64,000 nt of DNA from Sclerotiophoma versabilis (Eukaryota; Ascomycota; Dothideomycetes; Pleosporales; Didymellaceae). The DNA is taken from assembly GCA_012274445.1 (NCBI GenBank), contig JAAROD010000081.1:1488001-1552000 (forward strand), read 5' to 3'. Position numbers and translations under genes: made by a program. The notes under the pieces were generated by a model that was given only the letters and a program-made list of their open reading frames with translations, searched no databases and had not been told where the DNA came from. Positions 23,301 to 35,316 of the stretch are shown piece after piece. Position 1 is the stretch's first letter; each line of letters begins with the position of its first letter.

Positions 23301-24956
23301 TGTACCGTTGAGAGCAACACACTGACGCAGACATCCGTCAGTAATACTCACGCGGCAGCACAATGTCTCGATCCTCCCCCTTCTTTTCCTGTCTTTTAGT
23401 GTCCGGTCTGCGCAAAGATGTCATTCCACATTAGGAAGCGCCGAGGGCAAGCGAAATCCCAAAGAGGTTGTTAGACTTGATATCATCCAGTTGCGATGCC
23501 CATGCATTGCGTCCACTTTCCAGAGCACTACACCACTGCACCCGGCAGATATATACCATGAGAACCACTCTATTATACGGGCGTCACGGTTGGTCAGTGG
23601 CATATTGTCGATGTCTGTCTTGTCAGCCTCTTTATGTTGTCTAAAGCCGGATCAAGTAAGCGGTCTCCAAGACCGAGCCTGCTTGTATTTTATTACTCTA
23701 TAAGTCACTTGAGTAACACAAGTAGTTTCACCTGCTTCGACGGAATTCAGAAACACGCCAGAGACCTCTATGCTTGAGGTTAAGATAGGAGTTGGTAACA
23801 GCTGACATCCAAGCTGTTCTGCTCCACGAGAGGTCAGCCTCCCTGCTTGCGCAAGCTAAATCGACCACTTGAGCCCAGCCCGGGTTCGACTGAAGCTCTT
23901 AACAATTATCTCAGAGCCGAGGCGCCTTCTGCGTAACAACAGAGTTACGAATCGAATCAATTCAATTCTCATTTCCAATGCGGGACAACCCTGCTGTGCC
24001 AACGACGATCAGGTGAATAATGTGTACTGCTCACGGATCATGTTTGCATACTGCCTAATTTCAGTCGTACGACACGCGTCCTTGTGGTTGCACTGACACA
24101 CAAGGCTGTAGGCTTCGTGCCGCAGCTCCGATATTGCCTGACTATGGCTCAATGTGAAGTCTAAGCTGCCGGTATGCCGTGTTAGTGACCCAACGCCGGG
24201 TGGGAGATGTTGTATTGTAGCCCAAGGGCGATCTCCGCCTCATGGTGCCTCTTGGAAGGCGTCCGTTGTTCAAGGCGGTCACATATCCTCTGAGTGTTGT
24301 GGAAGTTTCATGCTCGATGCATGGTATGCGCTTGGCTCTGTACCATGGAGAACGTGTGTTGCAAACGACGGTATGGATTTCACGTTAAGACATTTTGAAT
24401 CAGTATCAAAGAGTACAGTAGGGAGTGCGAAGTTTACAGGCTGAAGGCGGAGTTGGCAGCTGGCAGTCGTGTAATGAGTAGCATTGAGTAGTATGGACTG
24501 TCGGTCACCATCAAACCACCCCCTTCATTGTCATCTCGAAGGCGGTCTGCAGGCGAGCAATGGCTGAGCCATCTAGGTTCGTTCTCCGCTAGTCGTATAA
24601 GTACAAACAGCTATTATGCATGAGCTGATGACCAGATATACTAGCGTCGTAAAAAACGTTCAGGAGGCATCACGATGTCACACGACCGAAGGCTGGATCA
24701 ACAATTCTCTATTCGTCGTCGTCGTCGTACTCCAAATCCTTCGTGGTATCATTGCAGAAGAAAGCTTCGACAGGGCCGAGTATTCGGCAAATCCATTGTT
24801 CGAGCTAGAAGCCGGTATAACGCCCATATTCTTGCAGCCCAAATGGTATGAACCGACTTTTATTCCGTCCGCTCGAAAGGAAGGAGACACCCCGCGCCAT
24901 TGCTCCGGGGCATCGCAGCCATGATGTGTCGTCAAGTACAAAAGGTAGTAAAACGC
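20393..24956. other. 4.5-kb region without a firm gene
   Basis: Lies between the kelch gene 5' end and the L26 gene 3' end. Open frames occur on both strands, often overlapping (21212-21862 plus, 21764-22360 minus, 22362-22994 minus, 22465-22869 plus), but none shows a domain or splice-linked partner. One plus-strand reading ending at about 22313 is protein-like (see findings). The stretch 23400-24900 shows nothing. No transposon ends, tRNA or rRNA were recognised. Confidence 0.5.
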
Positions 24957-25512
24957 TTAAGCGGAGTTCTTCTCCTTCTTGGCGGCGCGGCCGGCGCTCT
25001 TGCGCTCGAGGATCTGCTCACGGTCCTTGTCGAGCTTGAGCTTGGTGATGACGACCTTGGAGGTAGCGATAGGGACGGGGACCGACTGGCCGTTGGACTT
25101 CTCGCGGACAACTGTGCAGCGTGGTTAGCAGCGGCCGTGTGACTGGATCGGAGTGGTGGCTACGTACTGCCGTTGACGTGGATGCAGTACTTCAGGCGGT
25201 AGACGGAGTTGACCTTGCCCTCACGGCCCTTGTTGGAGCCACGGACGACCTGGATCTCGTCCTGCGGAAAGTTAGCAAAACTTGACAGACGTGCATAATC
25301 GGCTGTACTTACATCCTTGCGGATGGGGATCGAGCGCACACCGTGCTTTTCGCGAAGCTCCTTACTCAGAGGCGCCTGAAGATTGTTAGAACATGACCGT
25401 TGGATGTTCAAGCAATTCCTCATACGCTCATAATGACCCGGCGCACACTACTCGGCGCACTGAAGTGCGCCTTTCGCGAGTTGCGGCGAGAGCTTGACAC
25501 GATCTTGGCCAT
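24957..25512 (-). CDS. RPL26: 60S ribosomal protein L26 (uL24)
   Basis: Exons 25512-25426, 25375-25313, 25261-25168 and 25111-24957 give 132 residues. L26 binds 23S-like rRNA near the tunnel exit of the large subunit. The conserved parts are clear: MAKIVSSSRRNSRKAHFSAP at the start, PLSKELREKHGVRSIPIRKD, the KOW motif DEIQVVRGSNKGREGKV, and VYRLKYCIHVNG. The C-terminus is lysine-rich and ends KKEKNSA. All introns are short (50-56 nt) with good donors. Divergent from the AT-hook gene. Confidence 0.96.
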
Positions 25513-25960
25513 TGCTGCTGTGGATTGGCGAGAGATGGGGTTAGTAGAACGAGAGGGTGAGGTTCGGCGCTGTCGAGAAGTCCTGCGAATATTGGAGTGG
25601 AGTGGCCTAGCACGAAGCGAGCGTGCACGGACGTTGAGCGGCTTAGCGTCTTGGCAATTTTGGGTGCAATCAACGACCTCGCGAACGCGTGTATCGCAGC
25701 TAACACCGCCATCCCAGCAACGTCACCACCTCAACGCGTTTTTTCTCTCTTTGCGCGTTCAGCGGCTGCGAACCCTGTAGAGGAGGACTGCTGAGTGGAC
25801 ATCGCTCTCCACATAGTGCGTCATTCGCCACCGAGTGCGCTCCCACGCTTCTGCGATTGCACCTTGACCCAGTTGCGGTTCTGCGGCCTCCGATGTCATC
25901 ATCTACAGCGGCTTCGACAGCGGCTCCAGAGAAGACTCAGGTCTTTGATTGTTCGCCGTG
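25513..25960. promoter_or_regulatory. divergent L26 / AT-hook gene promoter
   Basis: 448 bp between the L26 start (minus) and the first ATG of the large plus-strand gene. It must drive a very highly expressed ribosomal gene on one side. No single motif stands out to me. Confidence 0.55.
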
Positions 25961-28900
25961 ATGTCTTCTAGCAATGACGACTACAATTACTCCTATCACC
26001 AACAAAGCACTGCCCAGCCATACCAGACTGCACCGGCCGCAAACGCCAGTGCGCAATCCTCGTGTCAGTACCAACAGGTACCCTCTGTGGTCGCAAACAA
26101 ACCTGCAGATCATCTTTCATATCCCAGTGCGCCCTATGGCACGTCGAGCACCGGATATGGCGCTACGCAGGGTAACACTTGGAGTGGCAGCAATAACAGT
26201 TATGGAAGGACAAGGGACGATGGTAGTCGAGCTGCTGAAGTTTTGCGCACCCTAAGTAATACAGGCTACGCAGCAGCAACCGCGGCGCCAATTCAAACTG
26301 GCTTCACCGCTACCAACGCTGCTTCTGTACACTATTCGTCAGGACGTTCGCCGCAGGTCCAGGCGCAACTATTGCAGACCTCTCATACTGCTCACGGCCA
26401 AACACAGGCTCGTCCACGTAGCGTCGACATCGACCAAGCCCAAGCGTCTACGAGCAGAGGCCTATCATCACCAGCGACAGCAGCTGGGTACTCTTCACAG
26501 CGAGCACAGCCGCAATACAACCAGCAACAAGCGCAGCAGCGCACGGCTAGTCCCGCTCGAAGTCAGTATAGCCAACACAACGCGACAGCTGTAGGCAGCG
26601 ATGGTGCAATAGCCGCAACAGGGCTATCGCAGCAACACATTGACTACAGCCGCCGACAACTCTCTGATGTAGACGCTTCACGATCCTCTCACGCCGTACC
26701 ACCACCAAATTCGCATACGCCTCAACTGCCTGCGCCAATTGTACAGCCGCCTATTCCTAGTATAACTGAGCTATACAATGGGTCAAGCACGACGGTAGAT
26801 CCCACGGCTGTATATAACCCCTGGCCCGAATACCAACGGCTGCATGCTAAGAGGGAGAGAGAGGAGGAAGAGGCTCGCAAGGAGAAAGAGCGAATAGCAG
26901 AGGAGGAGCGCAGGCAAAGAGACGCAGAAGAAGAGGCCCAGCAGGCGCAGATTGCTGCCAGTCAACCGAAGCCCCAGGCCAGGGCGCCTGCCCCTGTTGC
27001 TGCTCTATCTGAAGCGTCTGAAGCGTCGAATGCCGCCTCTGATCTGGAGGCAGAGATCCGTGACATGATGGCTAAGATGCGCGAGCTCAATGGTAAAGAC
27101 CCTCAATTACTTGCGCGAATTTGGGAAGAGGAAAGGAGGGCCAAAGCTTCCAACCTACCACCGACTATCACGACGAAACCCGCACCTCAACCAGCTGTAG
27201 TTTCGCCTGCACAAGTGCCCACGCCTCCGATCGCAAACCAAAGAAAGAAGGCGACCCCAAGAGAGTCACTAAGTGCACCGGCCACGAAGCCTGTCACGCA
27301 TGCTCAGGCGCAGACGGTACCCGCAAGAGCACCGGTAGCAATACCCGTACGGACTGGAGGAAGCACGATCTGGCCAGCTGACAAGAAGCTGGAGCTTGCA
27401 CGAGCTGCAGCACATTATCTTACTATGCAGAACCCAGATCGTCCGTTGGATGCTGAGCAGGTCCTCCAGATGCTTAACGGCAATCCATCCTACATTGAGC
27501 TGTGCGAACAACTAGAACGAATGGGCTTTAAGCTGCACCGTTCAGTCTTTGCGAAGAGCTTGCTTTTGGCCGTGCCAGATGTAAACTCTGCATCTCGCAA
27601 GATTTCTCTACAATCTGCCCATCCTGCTGCTGCATTGAAGGCTCCGGTGCCACCTGCAGTCATGAAGTATCGTGCACCTCCAGCAGTCTTGGAGAATCCT
27701 GTTGTTAATCCCATTGCTCCCAGTCTGCGACATGCACCTGCGGCCGCGTCCCCGATGAACAAATCGTCTTACCCTCCGTTTGCTGACAATAATGTCATGA
27801 CGGGACATTTTCCAATACCTGCAGCCGAGATGATTCCCATCAAACCAGAGTTGAAGCCGCCAGCCAACAAAGAGCAGGCAGCGAGAAAACGTAACTTGAG
27901 TGATCTGATAGACTTGACACAGCTTGACGACGAAGAAAATATGTTACCACCCATGAAAAGGCGGATCGCAGACTCGATGTACACATATGGGCCACCGCAT
28001 TCCCATATCAATGACGCTACGGAAGTCGATGCAGCACCGGTCAACAACTTCCCAACAGCGAGTATTCCCACGCCTATAATGGACGAGCCAACACCTCACA
28101 CGATGCCCATGTCAGCGAACGAGCTACGATACAGAGCGATTGTCGAACCTTTGGACAAAAAGAAGGCACTCCGACGCAACACCTATAACCCAGCTACCAT
28201 CGCTCGAGACGTCCTCCTTGCCTGTGGAAGACATCCTTCTGAGCGCCAACTCAATCAACATCTTGACGTACTCAAGGTTCACCTTCCGCAGATATCGAAT
28301 GAGTCAGATCTCAGTACTATAAAGTGGAAATTGATCGATCCCGGACAGCCGCCAACTGGATATTTCAAAGACAGCGTCCAGGCTCTGATAGAGGATGCAG
28401 ATAACGATAACGATTCCGAAGATAAAGATCAGGCGGCGCGTCGGGGATCTTCGTCACGCGTGGAAAGCGCGAGGGTCCATGCGTTTCCCGAAGCGACCAA
28501 CCCATTCATGAAACAGAAGCGACGCGGTCGACCACCGCGTCACTCGCTTCCCAACACAACAACAACACCACCTACTCCAAATCGACAAGCAAGCCCCGCG
28601 AAGATGAGCGCAAGCGCTCCGCGGCCTGTTGCTGCCGGCGTTGGATATTCTGCATTTCACTCTGCGACCGGGTTTGGGCCTGACGGCAAGCCACTACCTA
28701 AGAAGAAGGGTCGTCCAATTGGCTGGCGCAAAGCGATCCATGGTTCTGCTGCTGCAGTGCAACGGCCTGGCACGAATAGTCATACAGGCAAGTATGAGCC
28801 TCAACAGACAAGTACGCTGCGCAACGCAACCATTGGCGAAGAGCCTATTCGCATCGATTCTCGCTCACCCAGCGTTGCAAACCGTGCTCCTCAGTACCAG

Positions 28901-29569
28901 TCGTTCAAGTGCAAGTGGCAAAACTGTAAAGCGGAATTGCACAACCTCGAGACTCTCAAGCTGCACGTCTTTAAGCTACACAAGAAGGAGACCCCACACA
29001 ACACTTTAGAGTGCTTGTGGGATGACTGTGGCAAAGAGGTCACCAGCTTCGATCCTATGAGCAACGTGAGCATCGAGCGAGACACACGCCATGCATTTGG
29101 AGCGGAGAGTGTGTGGGGCGAGCACATGCAGCAGAACCACTTCGACCCCCTGGCATGGGAGCACGGTGACGGACCAGCTGGTGGGCTCTCTGGTACGGAA
29201 GATTAAGCGGCTGTGTGGACAAACGTTGGAACTCTCACTGACTGATCAGATGGCCATGACCCTGAAGCATATCTTAGCGATGCCCAAGGTCGTCGTGTAA
29301 CGCCTCGCATCACAGCTAGCCCTGCAGATTATGACAGCATTACTTTCCCGCAGCTGTCTTCATCTACACCACACGGCCGCGGTCGCCCACCAAAGAAGGT
29401 ACAAGAGCAAGAGGCTCGCGATGCACAGGACCGGTTGGTGTCACAGAAGAAGCGCTTGGGTGGACCAGGCATGGACCGGGGAGGTGCGACGCTTGTCAAC
29501 GACAAGCGCAGGAGAGGACTCATCGACAGTGACGGAACAGAAGAGGAACTTGTGGACGCAGAGGATTGA
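25961..29569 (+). CDS. AT-hook and C2H2 zinc-finger nuclear protein
   Basis: Exons 25961-29192 and 29250-29569 (57-nt intron, donor GTACGG, acceptor GATCAG) give 1183 residues. The N-terminal 270 residues are Q/S/A/Y-rich and disordered; residues about 290-330 form an E/R/K/Q helix. DLIDLTQLDDEE near 650 resembles a SUMO-interaction motif. A conserved-looking block near 730-790 (ALRRNTYNPATIARDVLLA) precedes three AT-hooks: RRGRPPRHS (about 853), KKGRPIGWRK (about 915) and, in exon 2, RGRPPKK (about 1120). A C2H2 finger CKWQNCKAELHNLETLKLH lies near 983, followed by a second pair CLWDDC. This suggests a chromatin-bound regulator, possibly a remodelling-complex subunit. No ARID domain is seen. 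I cannot name an orthologue. The first true ATG is used. Confidence 0.82.
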
Positions 29570-29797
29570 GGACCAGGGTGAGATACTGTGCCTCTCGAAA
29601 CCGACAATCAAACTTGAATAGATTCAAAGCCTCACAAAGTGGGCCAAATATTGCATGTTAGTTATGCGCCCAAACGCCGTGATGCTTCGCTGGTCGCTTT
29701 TGGCCCCCCACAACAGCTCTTGACCATGGTATCAATACGTGTCCCCCACAGTTTGCAGCAAACGTCGTCGATTTGATGCACGATTCCGTGTGTGCTC

Positions 29798-29950
29798 CTA
29801 TGCCTTGACCTTGTTGGCTGCAACCTTCGGCTTCTCCAGTTTGGCATGGTCTTCCGAGTTAACTTCGAGGAAGTGGTAGAGAACGATAAGCAGCATGGCA
29901 GCGCTTCCGAGGAAGATAGCCAGCGAGTAAAGTTGGGCGTCGGTGATCAT
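29798..29950 (-). CDS. OST4: oligosaccharyltransferase subunit Ost4
   Basis: Fifty residues beginning MITDAQLYSLAIFLGSAAML, closely matching the fungal Ost4 pattern: a short lumenal start, a single membrane helix (residues about 6-26, ending LIVLYHFLE), then a short charged cytosolic tail (LEKPKVAANKVKA). Ost4 is the smallest subunit of the oligosaccharyltransferase of the endoplasmic reticulum and helps bring Ost3/Ost6 into the complex. The frame remains open upstream, but no earlier ATG exists in it, and family members start exactly here. It is easily missed by gene callers because of its size. Confidence 0.88.
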   Translation of the reverse strand: MITDAQLYSLAIFLGSAAMLLIVLYHFLEVNSEDHAKLEKPKVAANKVKA

Positions 29951-30379
29951 GTTGGAGGTTGACGCGCGTCGGCGAGAGGTCAAGGAGGGCTTGGGGCTTG
30001 CTGCGGAGCGATTAGACGATGCAATTGGGGCTGGAGAGTTCTGCAAAGCATACGAGCGCCGTGTACAGCACTTCTGTACCGTTTGGAAGCGGAAGCGGGA
30101 GTGTCGAGACTATACCGTCGGTCAATGGTTGCAGCTCGTGTCAAGGCCACCTTGAGCTCCAGCGAGCAAGTCGGCCGCGGCGGCTGACTAAGTCCAGGAC
30201 GGCGGGCGCCACTTGGAAATTCAGCCCACCCCACACATCGTCATTCTCACTTTTAACCCTCCTCCAGACAGGTACCGAGCAGCGCCGCCAGGTACCGCAC
30301 ACGCAACACAGTCTGCCAGAAGTCCACGAGGGCGCCTTTACAGTCTTTTCAACCCCCAGTAAATCTACGACCACCCATC
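29951..30379. promoter_or_regulatory. divergent OST4/TMA46 promoter
   Basis: 429 bp between the OST4 start (minus) and the TMA46 start (plus) must contain both promoters. A duplicated CAGGTACCG-like segment occurs around 30268-30298. Confidence 0.55.
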
Positions 30380-31550
30380 ATGCCTCCCAAAGGGAAGGGC
30401 GAGCAGCCCAAGGTGAAGAAGGTTGCCGTGGACAAGACCTTCGGTATGAAGAACAAGAAGGGAGGCGCCGCCCAGAAAGCCATCAAGCAGATCCACGCCA
30501 CTGCAGCCTCCGGAGGAACACCAGATGAGAAGCGCAAGGCTGCCGAGAAGGCGCAGAAGGAGAAGGAGAAGAAGGCCGCCGAGGACGCCAAGAGGGAAAT
30601 GGCCGACCTCTTCAAGCCCGTGCAGGTGCAGAAAATGCCGTTCGGCGTCGACCCCAAGACAGTGCTCTGCCAGTTCTTCAAGAAGGGCAACTGTGAGAAG
30701 GGCAAGCGATGCAAGTTCTCCCACGATCTCAACGTCGAGCGCAAGACCGAGAAGAGGAGCTTGTACACCGACAGCCGCGACCAGGAGAAGGAGGAGGAGG
30801 AGGAGCGTAAGAAGAAGGACAACATGGACGACTGGGATGAGGAGAAGCTGCGGAATGTCGTGCTCAGCAAGCACGGCAACCCTAAGACCACAACGGACAA
30901 GGTGTGCAAGTACTTCATCCAGGCCATTGAGGACCAGAAGTACGGCTGGTTCTGGACATGTCCCAATGGAGGCGACAAGTGCATGTACAAGCACTCGCTA
31001 CCACCGGGGTACGTTTCCACCTCCCTTACCACTCTACTGTACCGCACAGCTAACACTCCACAGCTTCGTAATCAAGACTCGCGAACAGCGACAAGCCGAG
31101 AAAGCCCTCGCAGCCAACGACCCGCGCAACGCCCTCACACTTGAAGACTTCCTCGAGTCCGAGCGCCACAAGCTCACCGGCACCCTCACTCCCGTCACCG
31201 TCGAAACATTCGCGAAATGGAAGAAGGAGCGTATGGACAAGAAGGCGGCCGAGGAAGAGGCAAAGGCCCGCAAGGAGGCCACAGGACGTATGATGTTCGA
31301 GAAGGGCGACTGGGCCGGCAGCGATGCAGACAGCGACGACGAGGACGACGACGATGAGTGGAACATCGAGACGATGCGTCGGGAGACAGAGTTGGCGCGG
31401 GCGAGGAAGGAAGAGGAACGGTTGGCCGCCAAGATGGGTATTTCGCTCGAGGAATTGCGCATCATGGAGGGCACCAACGAGCCCACCGAGGCGAACGAGG
31501 CCGAGGCCGTCAGCACCGACAGGCAGGACATCGAAGCCACCGAGTCTTGA
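30380..31550 (+). CDS. TMA46: translation machinery-associated protein Tma46 (DFRP1/ZC3H15)
   Basis: Exons 30380-31008 and 31064-31550 (55-nt intron with CTAACA branch) give 371 residues. Tma46 is the partner that stabilises the GTPase Rbg1/DRG1 and associates with ribosomes. The start MPPKGKGEQPKVKK and the following charged helix are typical. Two CCCH zinc fingers are visible: CQFFKKGNCEKGKRCKFSH from about residue 97, and CKYF...WTCPNGGDKCMYKH from about 176. The DFRP region follows (FVIKTREQRQAEK, DPRNALTLEDFLE), with WKKERMDKKAAEEEAKARK and an acidic tail. All key residues are present. Confidence 0.95.
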
Positions 31551-32304
31551 GCCACGAAGGGCCCTTGGGAAAGCGCGAGAAAGAGAGAGACTGAACGCCA
31601 CACGATGCTGCAAAAGCTTGTATGGCGTCGCAAAGCACGGTTCGGTGCACGAGGAATGGCACTGGTGGTGGATGGCACTGTGGTGGACGACGATAGGATG
31701 GTCAGGCTTCTTGTGTACACCGGCACATGCTATTAGCGACTCTGAGCGATTCGCGACTTGCATAGCACCCGTTGAGCCACTCGCTCCAGGTGTCTGGCGT
31801 TGTGGGCTTTGGCCGAGCACGGGTGTATCGTATACGATAGGGTAGTCGTACATGAGGATTTACGAACTACAAATGCATGGCTTGCCAAACACTCATACCA
31901 TCTCATATGTACCATATTCTACATCATCACCGCGATCATGGTAACAATTGACAACAGTAGAACCATTCACTGTTTCCACGATCAAGTGCCTCCAGCAACG
32001 CCCAAACACCACCTCTTCACACAATCCACCCGTCCTCTCCGCTCGTACAGCCAAGCATGCGAGGAGTGCAACCTATGATGAACAAGTCAAGCAAAAATCT
32101 ACAAGTATCCCACATAACGTGTCCAAACATATTCACACAGTACCCGCACGGTACCCACGCACCAACCCAGGAAACCCCCAACTCTCGTCGAAGACTGACA
32201 TGTCCATCTAATCTAGACTCACCGTGGTATTCAGGGTGGTTACTCGGCGGAGCTATAGTATTGATTTCCCCATAATTTTAAAACGCCGAGTAGCCCTGGA
32301 GACG

Positions 32305-32397
32305 TGATTGACTGACTGAGTGATGGATTGATTGATTGATTGATGGATGATGAGTGACGACTGATTGACTGATGAATGGATTAACTGATTGATTGAA
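32305..32397. repeat. imperfect TGAT/TGAC tetranucleotide tract
   Basis: About 90 bp of tandem four-base units (TGAT, TGAC, TGGA variants), purest at 32326-32345. Degenerate microsatellite in intergenic DNA. Confidence 0.85.
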
Positions 32398-32502
32398 CTC
32401 AGACAAATCCAACATACCAGATAGATCGTTACACGTAGAACTACGGAGGAAATCCAGGTTTTCGGGGATGAGTGGTGGATTAGGGTTAGGATTTTAAGGG
32501 TC

Positions 32503-32551
32503 AGGCTGAGGTCTGGCTGAGGTCTGGCTGGGCTGGCTGGGCTGGCTGGGT
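32503..32551. repeat. GC-rich minisatellite
   Basis: Two copies of an 11-bp unit GAGGTCTGGCT run into CTGGCTGGG units. It follows a TTAGGGTTAGG sequence at 32480-32490. Confidence 0.8.
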
Positions 32552-32968
32552 CTATGATGATCCAGGCGTGTCTCTGGCTATGAGCTTAAAACTGTGTCAT
32601 GGCCGTATTGGGGAAGTTTCAAATAAATGTTTGTTGTTGCGGGGTCTGGGCTTGGGCATGTGGTGATGGGATGTGGGTCTGCGCCGTTGTTGGTGCGCAG
32701 TTAGCGGTAGATGGTTGGATAGATGGTAGACTAGTGTGGCGAGGCATGCATAAATGTGAGTTTGTGGTATTATTATATATTCGGCATGACTAGGTAAATC
32801 TGGAAAACTGATTTGATGTACTGCTTGCAGGATTCAAGAATTAGGCTGGTGTTTGTTTCCTTAGTTGAGTGTTGTGGTAGTGAGAGACGGAACTATGTAG
32901 ATTTGGCTGGTGGTGAGCCTCGCTTCCTGGTTGTCTAGTCTGGATATTACACCTCGCGCTTACACTGC

Positions 32969-34490
32969 CTACTCCTGCTTCTTGCGGAATCGGGGCAAGC
33001 AAAGCCACACCCCCAGAACGCAACCCAGCAGTGCCAGAATGATAGGCTGTAGGACCTGCACACCCTTCGCCTGTGCAATCGCACCAACTGCGAAGGGAAA
33101 GATGGCCGCGCCCGACCCGCCAAGTGCGGCTGCGAACCCAATCGCGCTGACATGCAAGTGTCGCGGGAGCAGCTTGGTCGCCGCAACGACGGCGGCGGGG
33201 AACAGCGGGCCTAGGAAGAAGCCTTGGAGAGAGACGGCGACGGCTGAGACGTAGAACTGCGGGACGAGCCAGAAGATGAGCTCTAGCGCCATGGTGATGG
33301 GGAGGTAGATCTGCGCATCTCGTCAGTAACTCACGTTCAGCGAGTCGAAACAGCGGAGGAAGCAGGTAGGGAGACATACAGCAATAGCCAGCCTCTCTCC
33401 AATTCTGGGCGTCACGAAGCCCAGCACCAGCCTCCCGACGGTGATACCCATCCAGAACCCCGTTGCTATCATGCCGCTTGCGAACTCCTCGCCCTTGCGC
33501 ACTTCGAGCATGAATTTGACGATCCAGCCCCCCAGTGCGACTTCAACGCCTACATACCCGAGGAAGAACAGGGCGCACAGCCAAGTTACCCTGGCATATG
33601 GGAGCCGCATAACGGCCTCTTTCATGCGGTTATCCTTCCCTTGACCTGTCCTTGGGTTTGCAGCTCTGAACGCCGCACCATCCGCCTTCCAGAACGCCGT
33701 CGCACTCGTACACAGCTCGAGAAACGCCATGCCAATCATCACATAGTAGAAAGTGTACCACATCAGATGGCCTTTAGTGATCATGGTGGTAGCAATCAAT
33801 GGCGCCAGCACAGCGCCTAGTCCGTAGAATGCGTGTAGGAATCCAAGGACTTCGTTCGGATTTGCCATGTTGCCCATCCATGCGTTCCATGCTGCGTCAG
33901 CGAGACCGTTGCCAAAACCGGCCATCATGAAGATGATGACTAGAACCGGGTAGGGAGGGTGCACTGCGATGACGATGTAGGGGATCAGGTGGGAGATGGG
34001 TGCCAGGACGCCGATGCCGCGTTGCCCGAATTTGAGATGGATGGTGTTGTTGAGGAGGGCTGAGGTGGTGTAGCCTACAAGGGGCGAGAGAAAGACTAGG
34101 GAGATGACGGTGTAGCTTAGGTGGTAGTAATCTTGCAGCTGTGTGGTGTTAGTGACTGAAGCTTTAGAAGAGTTGAAGACTCACGTATGGGATGAGAGCA
34201 CCGTATGCAGCGTCGTTACTACCCATAACGACGAAGCTCCAGAAAGCAGCAAAGGTCCGGCAGAGGTTTGTTCTTGACTGGTTCCAGCGCTCCAGCTTCT
34301 CAGCAGCCTGGGTGGTGGGCGATGGGAGGTTTTCGATAGGATCATCGTCCTGGCTTGCACGATCTGAGATCTTGAGACTGGGTGCTGTTTTGGCATCTTG
34401 TGGTTTCTGCAGATAGGGGGAGACATCTTGGAGTTCGATTGACGGCTCGACGACACATGTTGACGAGCCTCTGTTCTGATGCAGCGTCAT
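32969..34490 (-). CDS. major facilitator superfamily transporter (Bsc6/FucP-like)
   Basis: Exons 34490-34185, 34138-33380 and 33310-32969 give 468 residues. After a hydrophilic N-terminus of about 80 residues come twelve predicted membrane helices in two halves. The first begins FAAFWSFVVMGSNDAAYGALIPY, followed by YHLSYTVISLVFLSPLVGY and the loop HLKFGQRGIGVLAPISH. The second half starts VTWLCALFFLGYVGVEVALGGW and includes GITVGRLVLGFVTPRIGER. The GSNDAAYGALIPYLQDYY and GFGNGLADAAWNAW wording fits the fungal group near yeast Bsc6 and bacterial fucose permeases. Substrate unknown. Both introns join in phase; it lies on the same strand as the P450, 826 bp downstream of it. Confidence 0.88.
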
Positions 34491-35316
34491 GATTGTGGAA
34501 GTTGCGGGTCAAGTTGCATCGAAAAGGCAAACAGTGTGCGTGTAACAGGCTGTTCAGGCCAGCATTTGTTAGTTAAAAAACAGTTTCTAGGTGTTCGAAG
34601 TATTGGAGTCGGAAAAGATGCGGGAAACTAAATAATGACGAAATGCGATTGAACCTCACCTTTAATACTGCCTCGACTTGCTACAAAAGGGCGTCGTCTG
34701 ACTCACGCTCGTAGAATGCGAAGAAGGTGCGAGGAATGTGTCAGTGAGCGTACCCCCAAGAGATGTTCAAGCGTTTTTATAGAAGATCTCCCATATGCAG
34801 TGCGAGCACTCGTGCTTGTGCTTGCCGCAATTGGCGAAGCTTGGTTCCAAGACTGGGGTTCGGCACATCTCCGGGACGGCTTCAAGCGTTGCGGCATCTC
34901 GGTCCGCCCTACACTTGCTTGCTGAATGGCTCCGTGATACGTGGATTACGATCAGATAAACAATTGTGGACGTCACATTGCTTGCAAACAAGGCTTTGTG
35001 ACTCGTCCACCAACGACTTTGACGTCTTTCGTGACCGTTTACGGTGTGTTTATGTAACACTCGCAAGCCTGGCTTGTTTGGTTGATGAAATGCGAGATGC
35101 TTAGCCCGGCCTATACCCGGGCTCATCAGGATGCAGTCATGAGTATGAAGTCGAGTCCTGTTGACGGCCACATATACAATTAGTATTCGAGGTGGAGGAT
35201 CAAGGGACAGAGAACATTCACTACATCGAAAATCCATACTTCGGGGATGTCTACTCCTAAGGCTTTGAATTGCTGCACACATTATTGGCAGTGCGAAGTG
35301 TTCGACGCTCGCCAGC
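34491..35316. other. gene-free spacer
   Basis: 826 bp between the MFS start and the P450 stop, both on the minus strand. It should contain the MFS promoter. No other gene seen. Confidence 0.6.

Larger units (their letters stand above)
31551..32968. other. gene-free stretch with simple repeats
   Basis: Convergent spacer between TMA46 and the MFS gene. No gene recognised. It carries a long imperfect TGAT/TGAC tetranucleotide tract and a CTGGCTGGG minisatellite, listed separately. Confidence 0.6.

Noticed and set aside
29951..30046. N-terminal extension of the OST4 frame
   Set aside because: There is no ATG in the extension and the family begins exactly at MITDAQL.
32480..32490. TTAGGGTTAGG, like two telomere units
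   Set aside because: Fewer than two full copies inside ordinary intergenic DNA next to a minisatellite; no array and no subtelomeric features.
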